Assembly (NCBI RefSeq): GCF_013044515.1
Contig: NZ_JABEPR010000006.1
Span: 62,001-126,000 of the forward strand
DNA length: 64,000 nucleotides
Source of the DNA: Sphingomonas sp. ID1715
Lineage (GTDB): Bacteria; Pseudomonadota; Alphaproteobacteria; Sphingomonadales; Sphingomonadaceae
Direction of reading: 5' to 3'
Position 1 is the first letter of the stretch. Every line of letters starts with the position of its first letter. The notes under the pieces are model-generated. The model was not told where the DNA came from and made no database searches. It worked only from the letters and a program-made list of their open reading frames with translations. Positions 54,541 through 63,427 of the stretch are shown in pieces. Made by a program: the position numbers and the translations under genes.

Positions 54541-54986
54541 TCAGTGAGTCCCCCGGTCTGCCGCAGCGCTTCGTGCAGGGCGATACCGGCGGCCACCGAA
54601 AGGTTCAACGAGCGCAGTCCAGCGGTGATCGGAATACGGATGCGGAGTTCGGCGGCCTGGTGGACATGCGGCGGGGCGCCGGCGCTTTCGCTGCCCATGA
54701 TGATGATGTCGTCCGGTTCGAAGCGCGCGCGGGTGATCGGCACGCTCGCATGCGCGGTCATGAGCACCAGCCGTTCCGGCCGCGCGGATCGGAACGCGTT
54801 CCACCCTTGGTGGCGGGAGATGGCGACCTGATCGTAATAGTCCATGGCCGAGCGGCGCACCCGTTTGTCGTCCCACGGGAAGCCGAGCGGCTCGATCAGC
54901 TCGAGCGGGGCGCCCAGGCAGGCGCAGGTGCGCAGGACGGCGCCCACATTGCCGGGGATATCGGGCTGGAACAGGGCGATGCGCAT
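54537..54986 (-). CDS. trmL: tRNA (cytidine(34)-2'-O)-methyltransferase TrmL
   Basis: 149 residues from the ATG at 54986 ([15 protein letters not shown]); the frame to 55211 is artefactual. SPOUT-family motifs with the deep trefoil knot are [29 protein letters not shown], and [26 protein letters not shown]. It methylates the wobble nucleotide of tRNA-Leu isoacceptors. It pairs with hemF in one operon and is divergent from petA. Confidence 0.92.
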   Translation of the reverse strand: MRIALFQPDIPGNVGAVLRTCACLGAPLELIEPLGFPWDDKRVRRSAMDYYDQVAISRHQGWNAFRSARPERLVLMTAHASVPITRARFEPDDIIIMGSESAGAPPHVHQAAELRIRIPITAGLRSLNLSVAAGIALHEALRQTGGLTE

Positions 54987-55154
54987 TCGCCGCTTCCTGA
55001 ACCGAAACAGAATATTTGCAACCGCAGCAATCGGCGCTATCAGCGCGCCAGCCGTGCCGGGGGTGTCCCGTCGCGGTCGCGCGGGCATGAGCGCAGGGAC
55101 CTTCCGATCCCGCCCAGGCCCGCGGCCTTCAAGGGTTTTCGCAAAAGGCAGATG

Positions 55155-55733
55155 ATGGCCACAGTCGAGCATCAGCACCGCGAAGAAGCGCTGGCCGAAG
55201 AACAGGGCCATCGCCGTCGCGACTTCATCAACATCGCCGCGGTCAGCTTCGCGGGGGTCGGCGCCGCCGTGGTCGTGCTGCCGTTGATCAACCAGATGAA
55301 CCCGGCGGCCGACACGCTGGCGCTGGCATCAACCGAAGTCGATTTGTCGCAGATCCAGCCGGGCCAGTCGATCAAGACGATCTTCCGCAAGCAGCCCTTG
55401 TTCGTGCGTCACCTGACGCCGGCCGAGATCGCTGCCGCCAATGCCGTGCCCACCGGCAGCTTGCGCGATCCGCAGACGCTCGCCGACCGGACCAAGCCGG
55501 GCAAGGAGCAGTGGCTGATCACCATGGGTGTGTGCACCCATCTGGGCTGCGTGCCGCTCGGCGCGGGCGAGGGCGAGAACAAGGGTGAGTTCGGCGGCTA
55601 TTTCTGCCCCTGCCACGGCTCGTCCTACGACACCGCCGCGCGCATCCGCAAAGGCCCTGCGCCGAAGAATCTCGAAGTGCCGGATTATGTGTTCCGGTCG
55701 GACACCGTCGTCGAAGTGGGAGTGGCGGCATGA
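55155..55733 (+). CDS. petA: Ubiquinol-cytochrome c reductase iron-sulfur subunit
   Basis: 192 residues from the ATG at 55155 (55152 is also possible); the frame to 54426 lies antisense to trmL/hemF. A twin-arginine-like N-terminus ([13 protein letters not shown]) with one membrane anchor precedes the Rieske domain, with ligands CTHLGC and CPCHGS. It is the Rieske subunit of complex III. It overlaps petB by 4 bp. Confidence 0.95.
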   Translation: MATVEHQHREEALAEEQGHRRRDFINIAAVSFAGVGAAVVVLPLINQMNPAADTLALASTEVDLSQIQPGQSIKTIFRKQPLFVRHLTPAEIAAANAVPTGSLRDPQTLADRTKPGKEQWLITMGVCTHLGCVPLGAGEGENKGEFGGYFCPCHGSSYDTAARIRKGPAPKNLEVPDYVFRSDTVVEVGVAA

Positions 55734-57040
55734 GCTTTCCCTGGGCCAATCATTACCAGCCGAAGCACCCGTTCATGAAGTATCTGGATGAGCGGCTGCC
55801 CCTGCCGCGGCTCGTCTACAACGCGATCGGCGGCGGCTATCCCGTCCCGCGCAACCTCAATTACTTCTGGAATTTCGGCGTGCTGTCGGGCCTCGCGCTC
55901 GTGCTGCAGATCGTCACCGGTATCGTGCTGGCAATGCACTATTCGACAGACGGCGCGACCGCGTTTCAATCGGTCGAGCGCATCATGCGCGACGTGAACA
56001 GCGGCTGGATGCTCCGCTACATGCACGCCAACGGCGCCAGCTTCTTCTTTATCGTCGTCTACATTCACATCTTCCGGAACCTCTATTACGGCTCCTACAA
56101 GGCGCCGCGCGAGATGGTGTGGCTGCTGGGCCTTGTCATCTTCCTGCTGATGATGGCGACCGCCTTCATGGGCTATGTGCTGCCCTGGGGGCAGATGAGC
56201 TTCTGGGGCGCGAAGGTGATCACAGGCCTGTTCGGTGCGGTGCCGTTCGTCGGCGAGCCGATCCAGGTGTGGCTGCTCGGCGGCTATGCGCCGGACAATC
56301 CTTCGCTCAACCGCTTCTTCTCGCTCCACTATCTGCTGCCGTTCGTGATCGCCGGCGTGGTGATCCTGAAGATCTGGGCGCTGCACATTCCGGGCTCGTC
56401 CAACCCGACCGGCGTTGAAGTGAAGCAGGCATCGGACACGGTGCCGTTCCACCCCTATTATACGGCGAAGGATGGCTTCGGCGTCGGCGTGTTCCTGCTG
56501 CTCTATTGCTTCATGGTGTTCTTCGCGCCGAACTATCTGGGTCACCCGGACAACTATATCGCGGCGAACCCGCTCTCGACCCCCGCGCACATCGTGCCCG
56601 AATGGTATTTCTGGCCGTTCTACGCGATTCTGCGCGCCTTCACGGTGGACTTCATCCTGCCGGCGAAGCTCTGGGGCGTGATCGCGATGTTCGGCTCGAT
56701 CATCCTGCTGTTCTTCCTCACCTGGATTGATCGGAGCCCGATCCGCTCGACCAATTATCGCCCGCTCTACAAGCCGTTTTTCTGGGTGCTCATCCTCGAC
56801 ATCCTGGTGCTCGGCTATTGCGGCGGCGCGCCGGCGGAAGAGCCCTATGTGATGATCTCGCAAATTGCCGCGATGTATTATTTCGCCCACTTCCTGATCA
56901 TCCTGCCGATCGTCTCGGCGATCGAGAAGCCGTTGCCGCTGCCCAATTCCATTACCGAATCGGTGCTGCACGGCGAGGAAAAGGAATCCGCGCCGCTGGG
57001 TGCGGGCGGCACCTTCGGCAACGTGCAGCCGGCCGAATAA
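55730..57040 (+). CDS. petB: Cytochrome b of the bc1 complex
   Basis: 436 residues with about eight membrane helices. Heme-binding histidines lie in the region ALAMHYSTD...[11 protein letters not shown] and in [11 protein letters not shown], and the quinol-site motif is [14 protein letters not shown]. It carries the Qo and Qi sites of complex III. It is encoded between petA (4-bp overlap) and petC (13-bp gap). Confidence 0.96.
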   Translation: MSFPWANHYQPKHPFMKYLDERLPLPRLVYNAIGGGYPVPRNLNYFWNFGVLSGLALVLQIVTGIVLAMHYSTDGATAFQSVERIMRDVNSGWMLRYMHANGASFFFIVVYIHIFRNLYYGSYKAPREMVWLLGLVIFLLMMATAFMGYVLPWGQMSFWGAKVITGLFGAVPFVGEPIQVWLLGGYAPDNPSLNRFFSLHYLLPFVIAGVVILKIWALHIPGSSNPTGVEVKQASDTVPFHPYYTAKDGFGVGVFLLLYCFMVFFAPNYLGHPDNYIAANPLSTPAHIVPEWYFWPFYAILRAFTVDFILPAKLWGVIAMFGSIILLFFLTWIDRSPIRSTNYRPLYKPFFWVLILDILVLGYCGGAPAEEPYVMISQIAAMYYFAHFLIILPIVSAIEKPLPLPNSITESVLHGEEKESAPLGAGGTFGNVQPAE

Positions 57041-57053
57041 GGACTGACGGACA

Positions 57054-57911
57054 ATGGCTCGACTGATCGCTTTCCTGGCCGGCCTCGGCTTCGTCCTGGT
57101 CCTGCTCATCAGCTTCATCACCGGCGCATCGACGGTGGTGGGCGAGGGGCTGCCCCATTCCGCGGAGCGCGAGTTCCACAAGCATCCGCGCGAGGCGGAT
57201 GTCGCCGGGCGCAGCCCGTTCACCAAGTTCGACCGGGCGCAGCTGCAGCGCGGCTTCCAGGTCTACAAGGAAGTCTGCTCGGGCTGCCACTCGCTGCGCT
57301 ACGTCGCGTTCCGCAACCTGTCCGACCTGGGCTATTCCGAGGCGGAAGTGAAGGCGATCGCCGATCAGTGGGCGGTGCAGTCCCCGTCGATCAATCCGGA
57401 AACCGGTGAAGCCTCGACCCGCAAGAACCTGCCGGCCGATCACTTCCCGTCGCCTTATCCGAATGACGTCGCGGCGCGGGCTGCCAACAACAATGCGTTG
57501 CCGCCGGACCTGTCGTTGATCACCAAGGCGCGCCACGAAGGCACCGATTACGTCTATTCGCTGTTGACCGGCTATGCGCAGCAGCCGGCGGCGCTGCTGA
57601 AGAAATATCCGGACGTGAAGACGCCCAAGGGCCTCTATTACAATCCGTATTTCGCCAACCTCAACATCGCCATGCCGCCGCCGCTCGTCAGCGACGGGCA
57701 GGTGACCTATGCGGACGGCACGAAGGCCACCGTTGATCAGATGTCGAAGGATGTCGCCGCGTTCCTGACCTGGACGGCCGAGCCGCGCATGGAGCGGCGC
57801 CATCAGACCGGCTTTGCCGTGCTGATCTTCCTGCTCGTCTTCACCGCGCTCGCCTACATGTCCTACCAGAACATCTGGGCGTCGAAGAAGGGCGCGCTGG
57901 CGCGGGGGTGA
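57054..57911 (+). CDS. petC: Cytochrome c1 of the bc1 complex
   Basis: 285 residues. An N-terminal signal/anchor is followed by the heme c site CSGCH (Cys75, Cys78, His79). A region with the distal methionine (NLNIAMPPPLVSDGQV) and a C-terminal membrane anchor (TGFAVLIFLLVFTALAYMSY) complete it. It passes electrons from the Rieske protein to soluble cytochrome c. Confidence 0.96.
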   Translation: MARLIAFLAGLGFVLVLLISFITGASTVVGEGLPHSAEREFHKHPREADVAGRSPFTKFDRAQLQRGFQVYKEVCSGCHSLRYVAFRNLSDLGYSEAEVKAIADQWAVQSPSINPETGEASTRKNLPADHFPSPYPNDVAARAANNNALPPDLSLITKARHEGTDYVYSLLTGYAQQPAALLKKYPDVKTPKGLYYNPYFANLNIAMPPPLVSDGQVTYADGTKATVDQMSKDVAAFLTWTAEPRMERRHQTGFAVLIFLLVFTALAYMSYQNIWASKKGALARG

Positions 57912-57928
57912 GGAGACCGGCTCATTGT

Positions 57929-57980
57929 GCTCCGGCGAAGGCCGGAGTCCAGTGACAAGGGCTCCGGCCTTCGCCGGAGC
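57929..57980. repeat. Palindromic (REP-like) repeat between petC and apt
   Basis: GCTCCGGCGAAGGCCGGAG (57929-57947) and GCTCCGGCCTTCGCCGGAGC (57961-57980) are inverted copies, and each is itself self-complementary. This is a second repeat type, distinct from the one at 39054. It could act as a transcription attenuator or mRNA end for the pet operon. Confidence 0.75.
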
Positions 57981-57996
57981 GCGAAAAGGTAGTGGC

Positions 57997-58530
57997 TTGA
58001 CACTCGACCTGAAGGCACTGGTGCGCACGATCCCGGACTTTCCCAAGCCGGGGATTCAGTTCCGCGACATCACCACGTTGCTGATCGACGGCCGTGGCTT
58101 TGCGGCCGCCGTCGACCGGCTGGTGGAACTCGCCAAGCCCTACGGCGCCGACCTAATCGCAGGCATCGAGGCGCGAGGCTTTATCTTCTCAGGTCCGGTC
58201 GCGCGCGCCCTGGGCGCCGGTCTGCTTCCGGTGCGAAAGCCCGGCAAGCTGCCCGGCCCGCGCATCGGCATCGACTATGCGCTGGAATATGGCAGCGACC
58301 GGCTGGAGATCCACGAAGGGGCCTGCGTGCCTGGACACCGTGTCTTGCTGGTCGACGACCTGATCGCGACCGGCGGCACGGCGCTCGCCACGGTCGAGCT
58401 GCTGCGTCGGTGGGGTGCCGAGGTCCCGGCGGCTCTCTTCGTTATCGACCTGCCGGAACTCGGGGGAGCGACGCGCCTGCGGGACGCAGGGGTCGAGCCG
58501 AGTGCACTGATGGAATTCGCCGGGCATTAA
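57997..58530 (+). CDS. apt: Adenine phosphoribosyltransferase
   Basis: 177 residues from a TTG at 57997 (MTLDLKALVRTIPDFPKPGIQF). The frame extends to 57925, but that part is the palindromic repeat. The PRPP loop is VLLVDDLIATGGTALA, and FRDITTLL and GIEARGFIFSGPVA are typical. It salvages adenine to AMP with PRPP. Confidence 0.94.
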   Translation: MTLDLKALVRTIPDFPKPGIQFRDITTLLIDGRGFAAAVDRLVELAKPYGADLIAGIEARGFIFSGPVARALGAGLLPVRKPGKLPGPRIGIDYALEYGSDRLEIHEGACVPGHRVLLVDDLIATGGTALATVELLRRWGAEVPAALFVIDLPELGGATRLRDAGVEPSALMEFAGH

Positions 58531-58601
58531 CCCCGTAATCCACAGCTTCCATGCGCCGCGGTTAACGAACCTTCAGGAAGTCGGCGGCTATTCCATTCGG
58601 C

Positions 58602-60323
58602 GTGAGTGGGGCGCGACTTCCAAGGTTCGGCTGGCTGGCGATCGGCTTGGCCTTGTGGGCGGCCGCCCTGCTTGGCGGCGCTACGGCGGCTGTGGCCCAA
58701 TCCCCCGTCAGACTCACCGAAAGCTGCCGAGTCGCAAGCGACAATGCCGCGTCGCTTGCCCAAATACTGCCCGCACTCAAACGCTGTTCGCAGCCGACCT
58801 CTTATCACCATGTCGGCACCACTTGGCTCAGCTATGACCGGTTCGGCGTCTATCTGCTCCCCACCAGGACCTGGCGGCTGACGCTCGACAATCATCGATC
58901 CAGCGCCGTCGATCTCTTTGTCGTGCAGCGCGGCGGCACGGTTCAGCATCACCATTATGATCCGAACGCGCCCGATCGCGAATGGACGGCGGGCAATTAT
59001 CAGTCGATCCTGTTCACGCCCGAGCGTGACGTCGAACGGCTGGTCGTACGCCTGCAGGACGCGCAGGGCGTCACCTTCGTGCGGCCGCCGCGCCTCGCCC
59101 GCGCCAAGGTGTTCGCGCCGATCGAGCGCGACCAGACCGCGCTTTACGGCATCGGCGTCGGCATGCTCGCGCTGACGATCCTGTTCCACATGAGCCTGTT
59201 CTTCGCGATGCGGCGGCGTTTCCAGCTGATCTATTGCATTCATGTCGGCCTGCTGCTCGGCTATGGCCTGGCCTATTCCGGGCTGATCCATCTCGTCGCT
59301 CCCCAGCTCGGCAGCGGCGCCATCTCCGACATCGTCAGCTTCACCATGGCAGCGGCGACGGCGACCGGTATCGCCTTCGTCATCGAATTCCTCGGTCCGG
59401 TAACGCCGCGCTGGCTCCGCCGCTGGGCAATGGGTGCCGCCTGCGCTTCCGCGACGGCTGCCGTCGCTCTCGTGATTGCGCCCCCTTCGATCGACTATGC
59501 CGTGTTCATCGTCGCCAATCTGGTCGCGATGCACTCGATCCTGTTGACCACCGGCATCATCCTGAACGCGCTGGCGCGACGCGAACCAATGGCAAGCGCC
59601 CTGGTGCTCGGCTGGAGCCTGCCGATCTCTGTGTCGCTCATGTACCCGGCTCGTACCATGGGGCTGATCGGCAACGGCGTCTTGCCCGACGGCCTGATGA
59701 TGTTCGCCGCGACGATGGAGTGCCTGATCCTGTCGCTGCCGGTCGCCGGCCGCATCCGTGCGCTGCGCATCGACCATGAGCGCGCGGCAGAGCGCCATTC
59801 AATGCTGGAGCGGCAGGCGCACACTGACGCGCTGACCGGGCTCGCCAATCGCCGCGGCTTCGGTGAGGCGCTGGAGCGGGCGGCAATCGCCCATCCCGAG
59901 CCGTACCCGATGGCGCTGCTGCTGATCGACATCGATCATTTCAAGCGGGTCAACGACCAGCATGGCCATGCCAAGGGCGACGCGATCTTGCGCCACGTCG
60001 CGCTTCATGTCGCGCGAGTCGCCGGATCGGGCGCCGTGGTCGGCCGCCATGGCGGCGAGGAATTCGTCGTTGCGCTCCGCGGCTACGATCTCAATCGCGC
60101 ATCCACCATCGCCGAACGAATCCGGATCGGCATCGGCCAGACCTTCGAAGAGGAAACCAGCCTGCCGCCGGTCACGGTGAGTATCGGCGTGGCGGCGGGG
60201 GACAGCGCCGCCGTCGAGACGCTGCTGCACGACGCGGATTGCGCACTGTATCGGGCGAAGAACGAGGGCCGCAACAAGGTCATGCTTGCCGACGGGCCGC
60301 TCGTCTACGCGGCTGCCGCCTAG
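58602..60323 (+). CDS. Membrane diguanylate cyclase (7TM-DISM and GGDEF domains)
   Basis: 573 residues from a GTG start. A signal peptide (ending AVAQS) precedes a periplasmic beta-sandwich DISMED2-like domain. Seven membrane helices (about 180-390), a short coiled coil and a GGDEF domain with the active GGEEF signature (GRHGGEEFVVAL) follow. The inhibitory RxxD site five residues before GGEEF is absent (GSGA). It should make cyclic di-GMP in response to an extracellular ligand. Confidence 0.92.
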   Translation: MSGARLPRFGWLAIGLALWAAALLGGATAAVAQSPVRLTESCRVASDNAASLAQILPALKRCSQPTSYHHVGTTWLSYDRFGVYLLPTRTWRLTLDNHRSSAVDLFVVQRGGTVQHHHYDPNAPDREWTAGNYQSILFTPERDVERLVVRLQDAQGVTFVRPPRLARAKVFAPIERDQTALYGIGVGMLALTILFHMSLFFAMRRRFQLIYCIHVGLLLGYGLAYSGLIHLVAPQLGSGAISDIVSFTMAAATATGIAFVIEFLGPVTPRWLRRWAMGAACASATAAVALVIAPPSIDYAVFIVANLVAMHSILLTTGIILNALARREPMASALVLGWSLPISVSLMYPARTMGLIGNGVLPDGLMMFAATMECLILSLPVAGRIRALRIDHERAAERHSMLERQAHTDALTGLANRRGFGEALERAAIAHPEPYPMALLLIDIDHFKRVNDQHGHAKGDAILRHVALHVARVAGSGAVVGRHGGEEFVVALRGYDLNRASTIAERIRIGIGQTFEEETSLPPVTVSIGVAAGDSAAVETLLHDADCALYRAKNEGRNKVMLADGPLVYAAAA

Positions 60324-60529
60324 GCGGCGTCACCATTGCGGCGTGCGGTCGACCGCACCGGGATATGCAGGACATTGGCGCGGGTGCGGACCGCCTCCTG
60401 CGACCGGTTCATGGCGCGAGCGACCTCCGGCAGCAGTTGGCCTTCCGCAAAGCGACGGCGCAGCTCCTCGTCTGCCGTTTCATCCCAACGTGCACCGTGG
60501 CGGGTACGCTTTTCGAAATGAATCATCAT
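60320..60529 (-). CDS. Small hypothetical protein, HTH/SANT-like
   Basis: About 69 residues from the ATG at 60529 or 60526. The sequence ARWDETADEELRRRFAEGQLLPEVARAMNRSQEAVRTRANVL looks like a small helical DNA-binding fold. There is no defined family I can name. It overlaps the end of the diguanylate cyclase gene by 4 bp on the other strand. Confidence 0.6.
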   Translation of the reverse strand: MMIHFEKRTRHGARWDETADEELRRRFAEGQLLPEVARAMNRSQEAVRTRANVLHIPVRSTARRNGDAA

Positions 60530-60639
60530 CGACCCCAAGTCTGAGTTGGGGGCGCTATGCGACTCCTGCGCTGAACACGTTTCGAATGACTTGGTTATCT
60601 GACGTAAATCTTTGAACGTGTTCGATTAACGGCCGTTCA

Positions 60640-61176
60640 TTATTGTCCGGGTCTTAATGCCGGTACATGCCGCGCCGCTTCTCCCGGGTCGGTGCCCGGC
60701 ACTGGCAAGGCACCGATGGGCTCGCCCCTCGCCGCCCGGCCCGCGCGTTGGATCGCCTCTCGCAGCCGCGGATAGATGCCGCAGCGGCAGATGTTGGTGA
60801 TGGCGGCGTCCATGTCCGCGTCGGTGGGCGCCGGGACGCGCTTCAGCAATACCGACGCGGCCATGATCATGCCGGGGATGCAATAGCCGCACTGCGAGAC
60901 GTTCAACGCCGCAAAGGCCTGTTGCACCGGATGGCTGCGGTCGCGCGACAGGCCCTCGATGGTCGTAACGAAGCGGCCCTCGCAGGCAGCGATCGAGATG
61001 CGGCAGCTCGCCACCGCGGCGCCGTCGATGTCGACGGTGCAAGCGCCGCACTCGCCGGTGCCGCAGCCATATTTGGTACCGGTCAGATTGGACGCGTCGC
61101 GCAGCGCCCATAGCAGCGGCGTTTCCGGATCGAGCAGATACTCGACCGGCTGGTTGTTGACGGTGAACCGGGTCAA
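60640..61176 (-). CDS. 2Fe-2S subunit of a molybdenum hydroxylase (IorA type)
   Basis: 178 residues. A plant-type ferredoxin domain (GTKYGCGTGECGACTVDIDG, then SC) is followed by a helical domain binding a second 2Fe-2S (QCGYCIPGMIMAA, ICRCGIYPRLREAI). This is the small subunit of isoquinoline 1-oxidoreductase/aldehyde dehydrogenase-type molybdoenzymes. The large molybdopterin subunit, normally next to it, is not found on either side. It lies 4 bp after the class II aldolase gene and is probably co-transcribed with it. Confidence 0.88.
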   Translation of the reverse strand: MTRFTVNNQPVEYLLDPETPLLWALRDASNLTGTKYGCGTGECGACTVDIDGAAVASCRISIAACEGRFVTTIEGLSRDRSHPVQQAFAALNVSQCGYCIPGMIMAASVLLKRVPAPTDADMDAAITNICRCGIYPRLREAIQRAGRAARGEPIGALPVPGTDPGEAARHVPALRPGQ

Positions 61177-61180
61177 GCGG

Positions 61181-61942
61181 TCAGTCGCGCCAGCTCGGGT
61201 CGATCTTGTCGACGCGACGCACCATGGCGTCGAAGTCCGCCTTGCCGGGCCCGCCGGGGGCAGAGGCCTTGGAAATGTCGCGCTGGTGAATGGCGATCAC
61301 TTCGGGCGGGATGGTGAGCGGCTTGCCCATCGAATGGGTCGCCAGCTGAATCTCGCAGGCACGCTGCAGCGACCAGTGCTTGACGAAGGCTTCAGGGATC
61401 GTGCGGCCCATGACGAGGATGCCGTGGTTGCGCAGTAGCATGACGCGCTTGTCGCCGAGATGCTCGAGCAGCCGTTCGCCTTCTTCCGCGCGGACCGTCA
61501 CGCCCTCGAAGTCGTGATAGGCGATCTGGCCGACCCAGTTGGCGGCGTAGAAGTTCGTCGGCTGCAGTCCGCCTTCCAGCGAACTGACCGCCATGCCGGC
61601 GGTCGTGTGGGTGTGGGCGATCGCGTGCGCGTCGGGCAGATGGCGGTGGAACAGGCTGTGCTGGACGAAGCCGGCCAGGTTCACCGGATAGGGGTTGTCG
61701 TCGAGCTTGTTGCCGTCGATGTCGATCTTGACGAGGTTCGATGCCTTCACTTCGCTGAAGTGCAGACCGAAGGGATTGATCAGGAACGCGTCCGGCTCGT
61801 CCGGCACCTTGACGGTGATGTGGTTGTATATGGACTCATCCCAACCGAGCATCGCAAAGACGCGGTAGCAGGCCGCCAGCTCCTGCCGCGCCGCCCATTC
61901 GGCCTCGCTCATCGTGGAATTGCGCAGCACCGCGGTTGCCAT
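61181..61942 (-). CDS. Class II aldolase/adducin-family protein
   Basis: 253 residues. The zinc-binding motifs are HRHLPDAHAIAHTHTTAGMAV and RVMLLRNHGILVMG. The family includes sugar-phosphate aldolases, decarboxylases and adducin-like proteins without known activity. The N-terminal CYRVFAMLGWDESIYNHITVKVP is typical of the adducin-like subgroup. No substrate can be assigned. It is followed at once by the orphan iron-sulfur subunit. Confidence 0.88.
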   Translation of the reverse strand: MATAVLRNSTMSEAEWAARQELAACYRVFAMLGWDESIYNHITVKVPDEPDAFLINPFGLHFSEVKASNLVKIDIDGNKLDDNPYPVNLAGFVQHSLFHRHLPDAHAIAHTHTTAGMAVSSLEGGLQPTNFYAANWVGQIAYHDFEGVTVRAEEGERLLEHLGDKRVMLLRNHGILVMGRTIPEAFVKHWSLQRACEIQLATHSMGKPLTIPPEVIAIHQRDISKASAPGGPGKADFDAMVRRVDKIDPSWRD

Positions 61943-62015
61943 CCGATCCTCCTCCTAAGCCTGCTTGTATCGCATGGCCGATCAGCCATCGCAACGCTCT
62001 GCAAATAACGTTGCG

Positions 62016-62041
62016 GAACCGTTGCGGCCCTCTGTGCGTCT
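62016..62041 (+). promoter_or_regulatory. Candidate EcfG-type general stress promoter upstream of glsB
   Basis: GGAAC at 62016-62020 is followed after 17 bp by CGTC (62038-62041). This is one base from the alphaproteobacterial EcfG consensus GGAAC-N16/17-CGTT. It lies about 60 bp before a stress-protein gene, a typical EcfG target. Confidence 0.45.
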
Positions 62042-62103
62042 AGTGCCACGGTTCTACACCAAAGATCAGGACTAAGGGTAGCAGGTTCGAACAGGAGGTT
62101 AGG

Positions 62104-62361
62104 ATGGGACTTATTGTTTGGCTGATCGTCGGCGGCGTCATCGGTTGGCTTGCCAGCATCATCATGCGGACTGACGCGCAGCAGGGTATCCTGCTCAACA
62201 TCATCGTCGGTATTGTCGGCGCGTTCATCGGCGGCCTGATCTTTTCGGGCGGCAGCATCAACAACAACGGGCTGAATCTTTACTCGTTCCTGGTCTCGCT
62301 GCTGGGTGCGGTGGTTCTGCTTGCGATCGTGAACCTGTTCCGTCGCGGCAGCGTGCGCTAA
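62104..62361 (+). CDS. GlsB/YeaQ/YmgE-family stress membrane protein
   Basis: 85 residues, three membrane helices. MGLIVWLIVGGVIGWLASIIM, LLNIIVGIVGAFIGGLIF and FLVSLLGAVVLLAIVNLFRR are the family pattern (transglycosylase-associated protein). Members are induced by envelope or general stress and have no known enzymatic role. It has a GGAGG ribosome site, its own terminator and a likely EcfG promoter. Confidence 0.92.
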   Translation: MGLIVWLIVGGVIGWLASIIMRTDAQQGILLNIIVGIVGAFIGGLIFSGGSINNNGLNLYSFLVSLLGAVVLLAIVNLFRRGSVR

Positions 62362-62387
62362 GCACAGGTTCGTCACGCACGAAGAAT

Positions 62388-62417
62388 GGGCCGGGCGGCA
62401 GCGCCCGGCCCTTTTTT
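62388..62417 (+). terminator. Rho-independent terminator of glsB
   Basis: The stem GGGCCGGGC (62388-62396) pairs with GCCCGGCCC (62403-62411), followed by six T. It lies between convergent genes. Confidence 0.88.
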
Positions 62418-62421
62418 GTGC

Positions 62422-63132
62422 CTATTCGAGTTCGAAGCGGACCGAGACGCTGACCTGCAGCGCCTGTTCGCCCGGCAGAATCTTGGAGGCGGGCGCCGCC
62501 TCGGCCACGTCCATGCGCATCATGACTGGCATCGGGCGGGGCATGTCGAACGAAGCCTCGCTGATCGAGAGGATCCGCTTGATCCTGAGCCCTGCCGCCT
62601 TGGCGTAGAGCTCCGCGCGCGCGCGCGCCTTGGCCATGGCATCCAGCCGCGCTTCGTCGAGCGCCGTCGCCGGTTGGTCGAGCATCAGGTCCGGTCCGTT
62701 GATCTGGTTGGCGCCGGTCGCGACCAGCGTGTCGAGGATGGTCCCGGAGCGCGCAATGTCGCGAAACCGCACGGTTACGGTGTTCGACGCCTGATAACCG
62801 GTAATCACCGGCGGCTCGTTATTGGCATAGCGATATTGCGGCGACAGCGAGATGTTCGCGGTGCGGACATCCCGATCGGCAACTCCCGCCTTTTTCAGCG
62901 CGGCGATGACGCGATCCATCCGCGCGGCATTGTCGCGCATCGCTGATGCGGCATCTGCCGCCTGGGTGACGACCCCGGCGCTGATCGTCGCCACATCGGG
63001 CGTGCGCCGGGTCTCGCCCTGTGCGGTCACGTCGAGCACCGTTCCGCTGATCGGCTGCACCGGCAGCGCCTGGGTCTGCGCCGCGACGGGTGCGGCGGCG
63101 AGCGCCAGTCCCAGCCCGAATTGTTTCTTCAT
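62422..63132 (-). CDS. SIMPL-domain (DUF541) exported protein
   Basis: 236 residues from the ATG at 63132 (MKKQFGLGLALAAAPVAA); the frame to 63258 is not supported. A signal peptide precedes a SIMPL domain with GTVLDVTAQGETRRTPDVATISAGV and a second half ending VSVSVRFELE. SIMPL proteins are periplasmic and form ring-like oligomers in some species. Their role in oxidative or envelope stress is only loosely defined. Confidence 0.88.
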   Translation of the reverse strand: MKKQFGLGLALAAAPVAAQTQALPVQPISGTVLDVTAQGETRRTPDVATISAGVVTQAADAASAMRDNAARMDRVIAALKKAGVADRDVRTANISLSPQYRYANNEPPVITGYQASNTVTVRFRDIARSGTILDTLVATGANQINGPDLMLDQPATALDEARLDAMAKARARAELYAKAAGLRIKRILSISEASFDMPRPMPVMMRMDVAEAAPASKILPGEQALQVSVSVRFELE

Positions 63133-63427
63133 CTCTTGCCTCCGCTGATTGTTGCGGAGCCGTTCTCGTGCACCGCCGCTGGCTGGGGGCTTAACGGATT
63201 CGGGCGCGGGTCCAATGGTCGCGTCGGCAAGGGTCCAGACGAACAGGTCCCTTCCCACCTCGGCCAGTCTCCACTAAATGCTCGCACGGAAAGCGCGTCC
63301 AAGGCGGTCCCCGGGCGCAGGCCCGAAAGCGAGCATGATTCCGCCGTTTCCACCCTTGAGGTGGGTGACTTATTGATGTAACACAGCTCCGATAACTCGA
63401 AATCGTCGGGGCGGAAGGCACGTGAAC

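Noticed and set aside
54426-55154. Long N-terminal extension of the Rieske subunit PetA
   Set aside because: It lies antisense to trmL and hemF; PetA has its normal length from 55155.
55685-57226. 513-residue open frame antisense to petB
   Set aside because: Arg/Glu/His-rich mirror of cytochrome b codons.
58527-59798. 423-residue open frame antisense to the diguanylate cyclase
   Set aside because: Composition typical of an antisense artefact, with no motifs.
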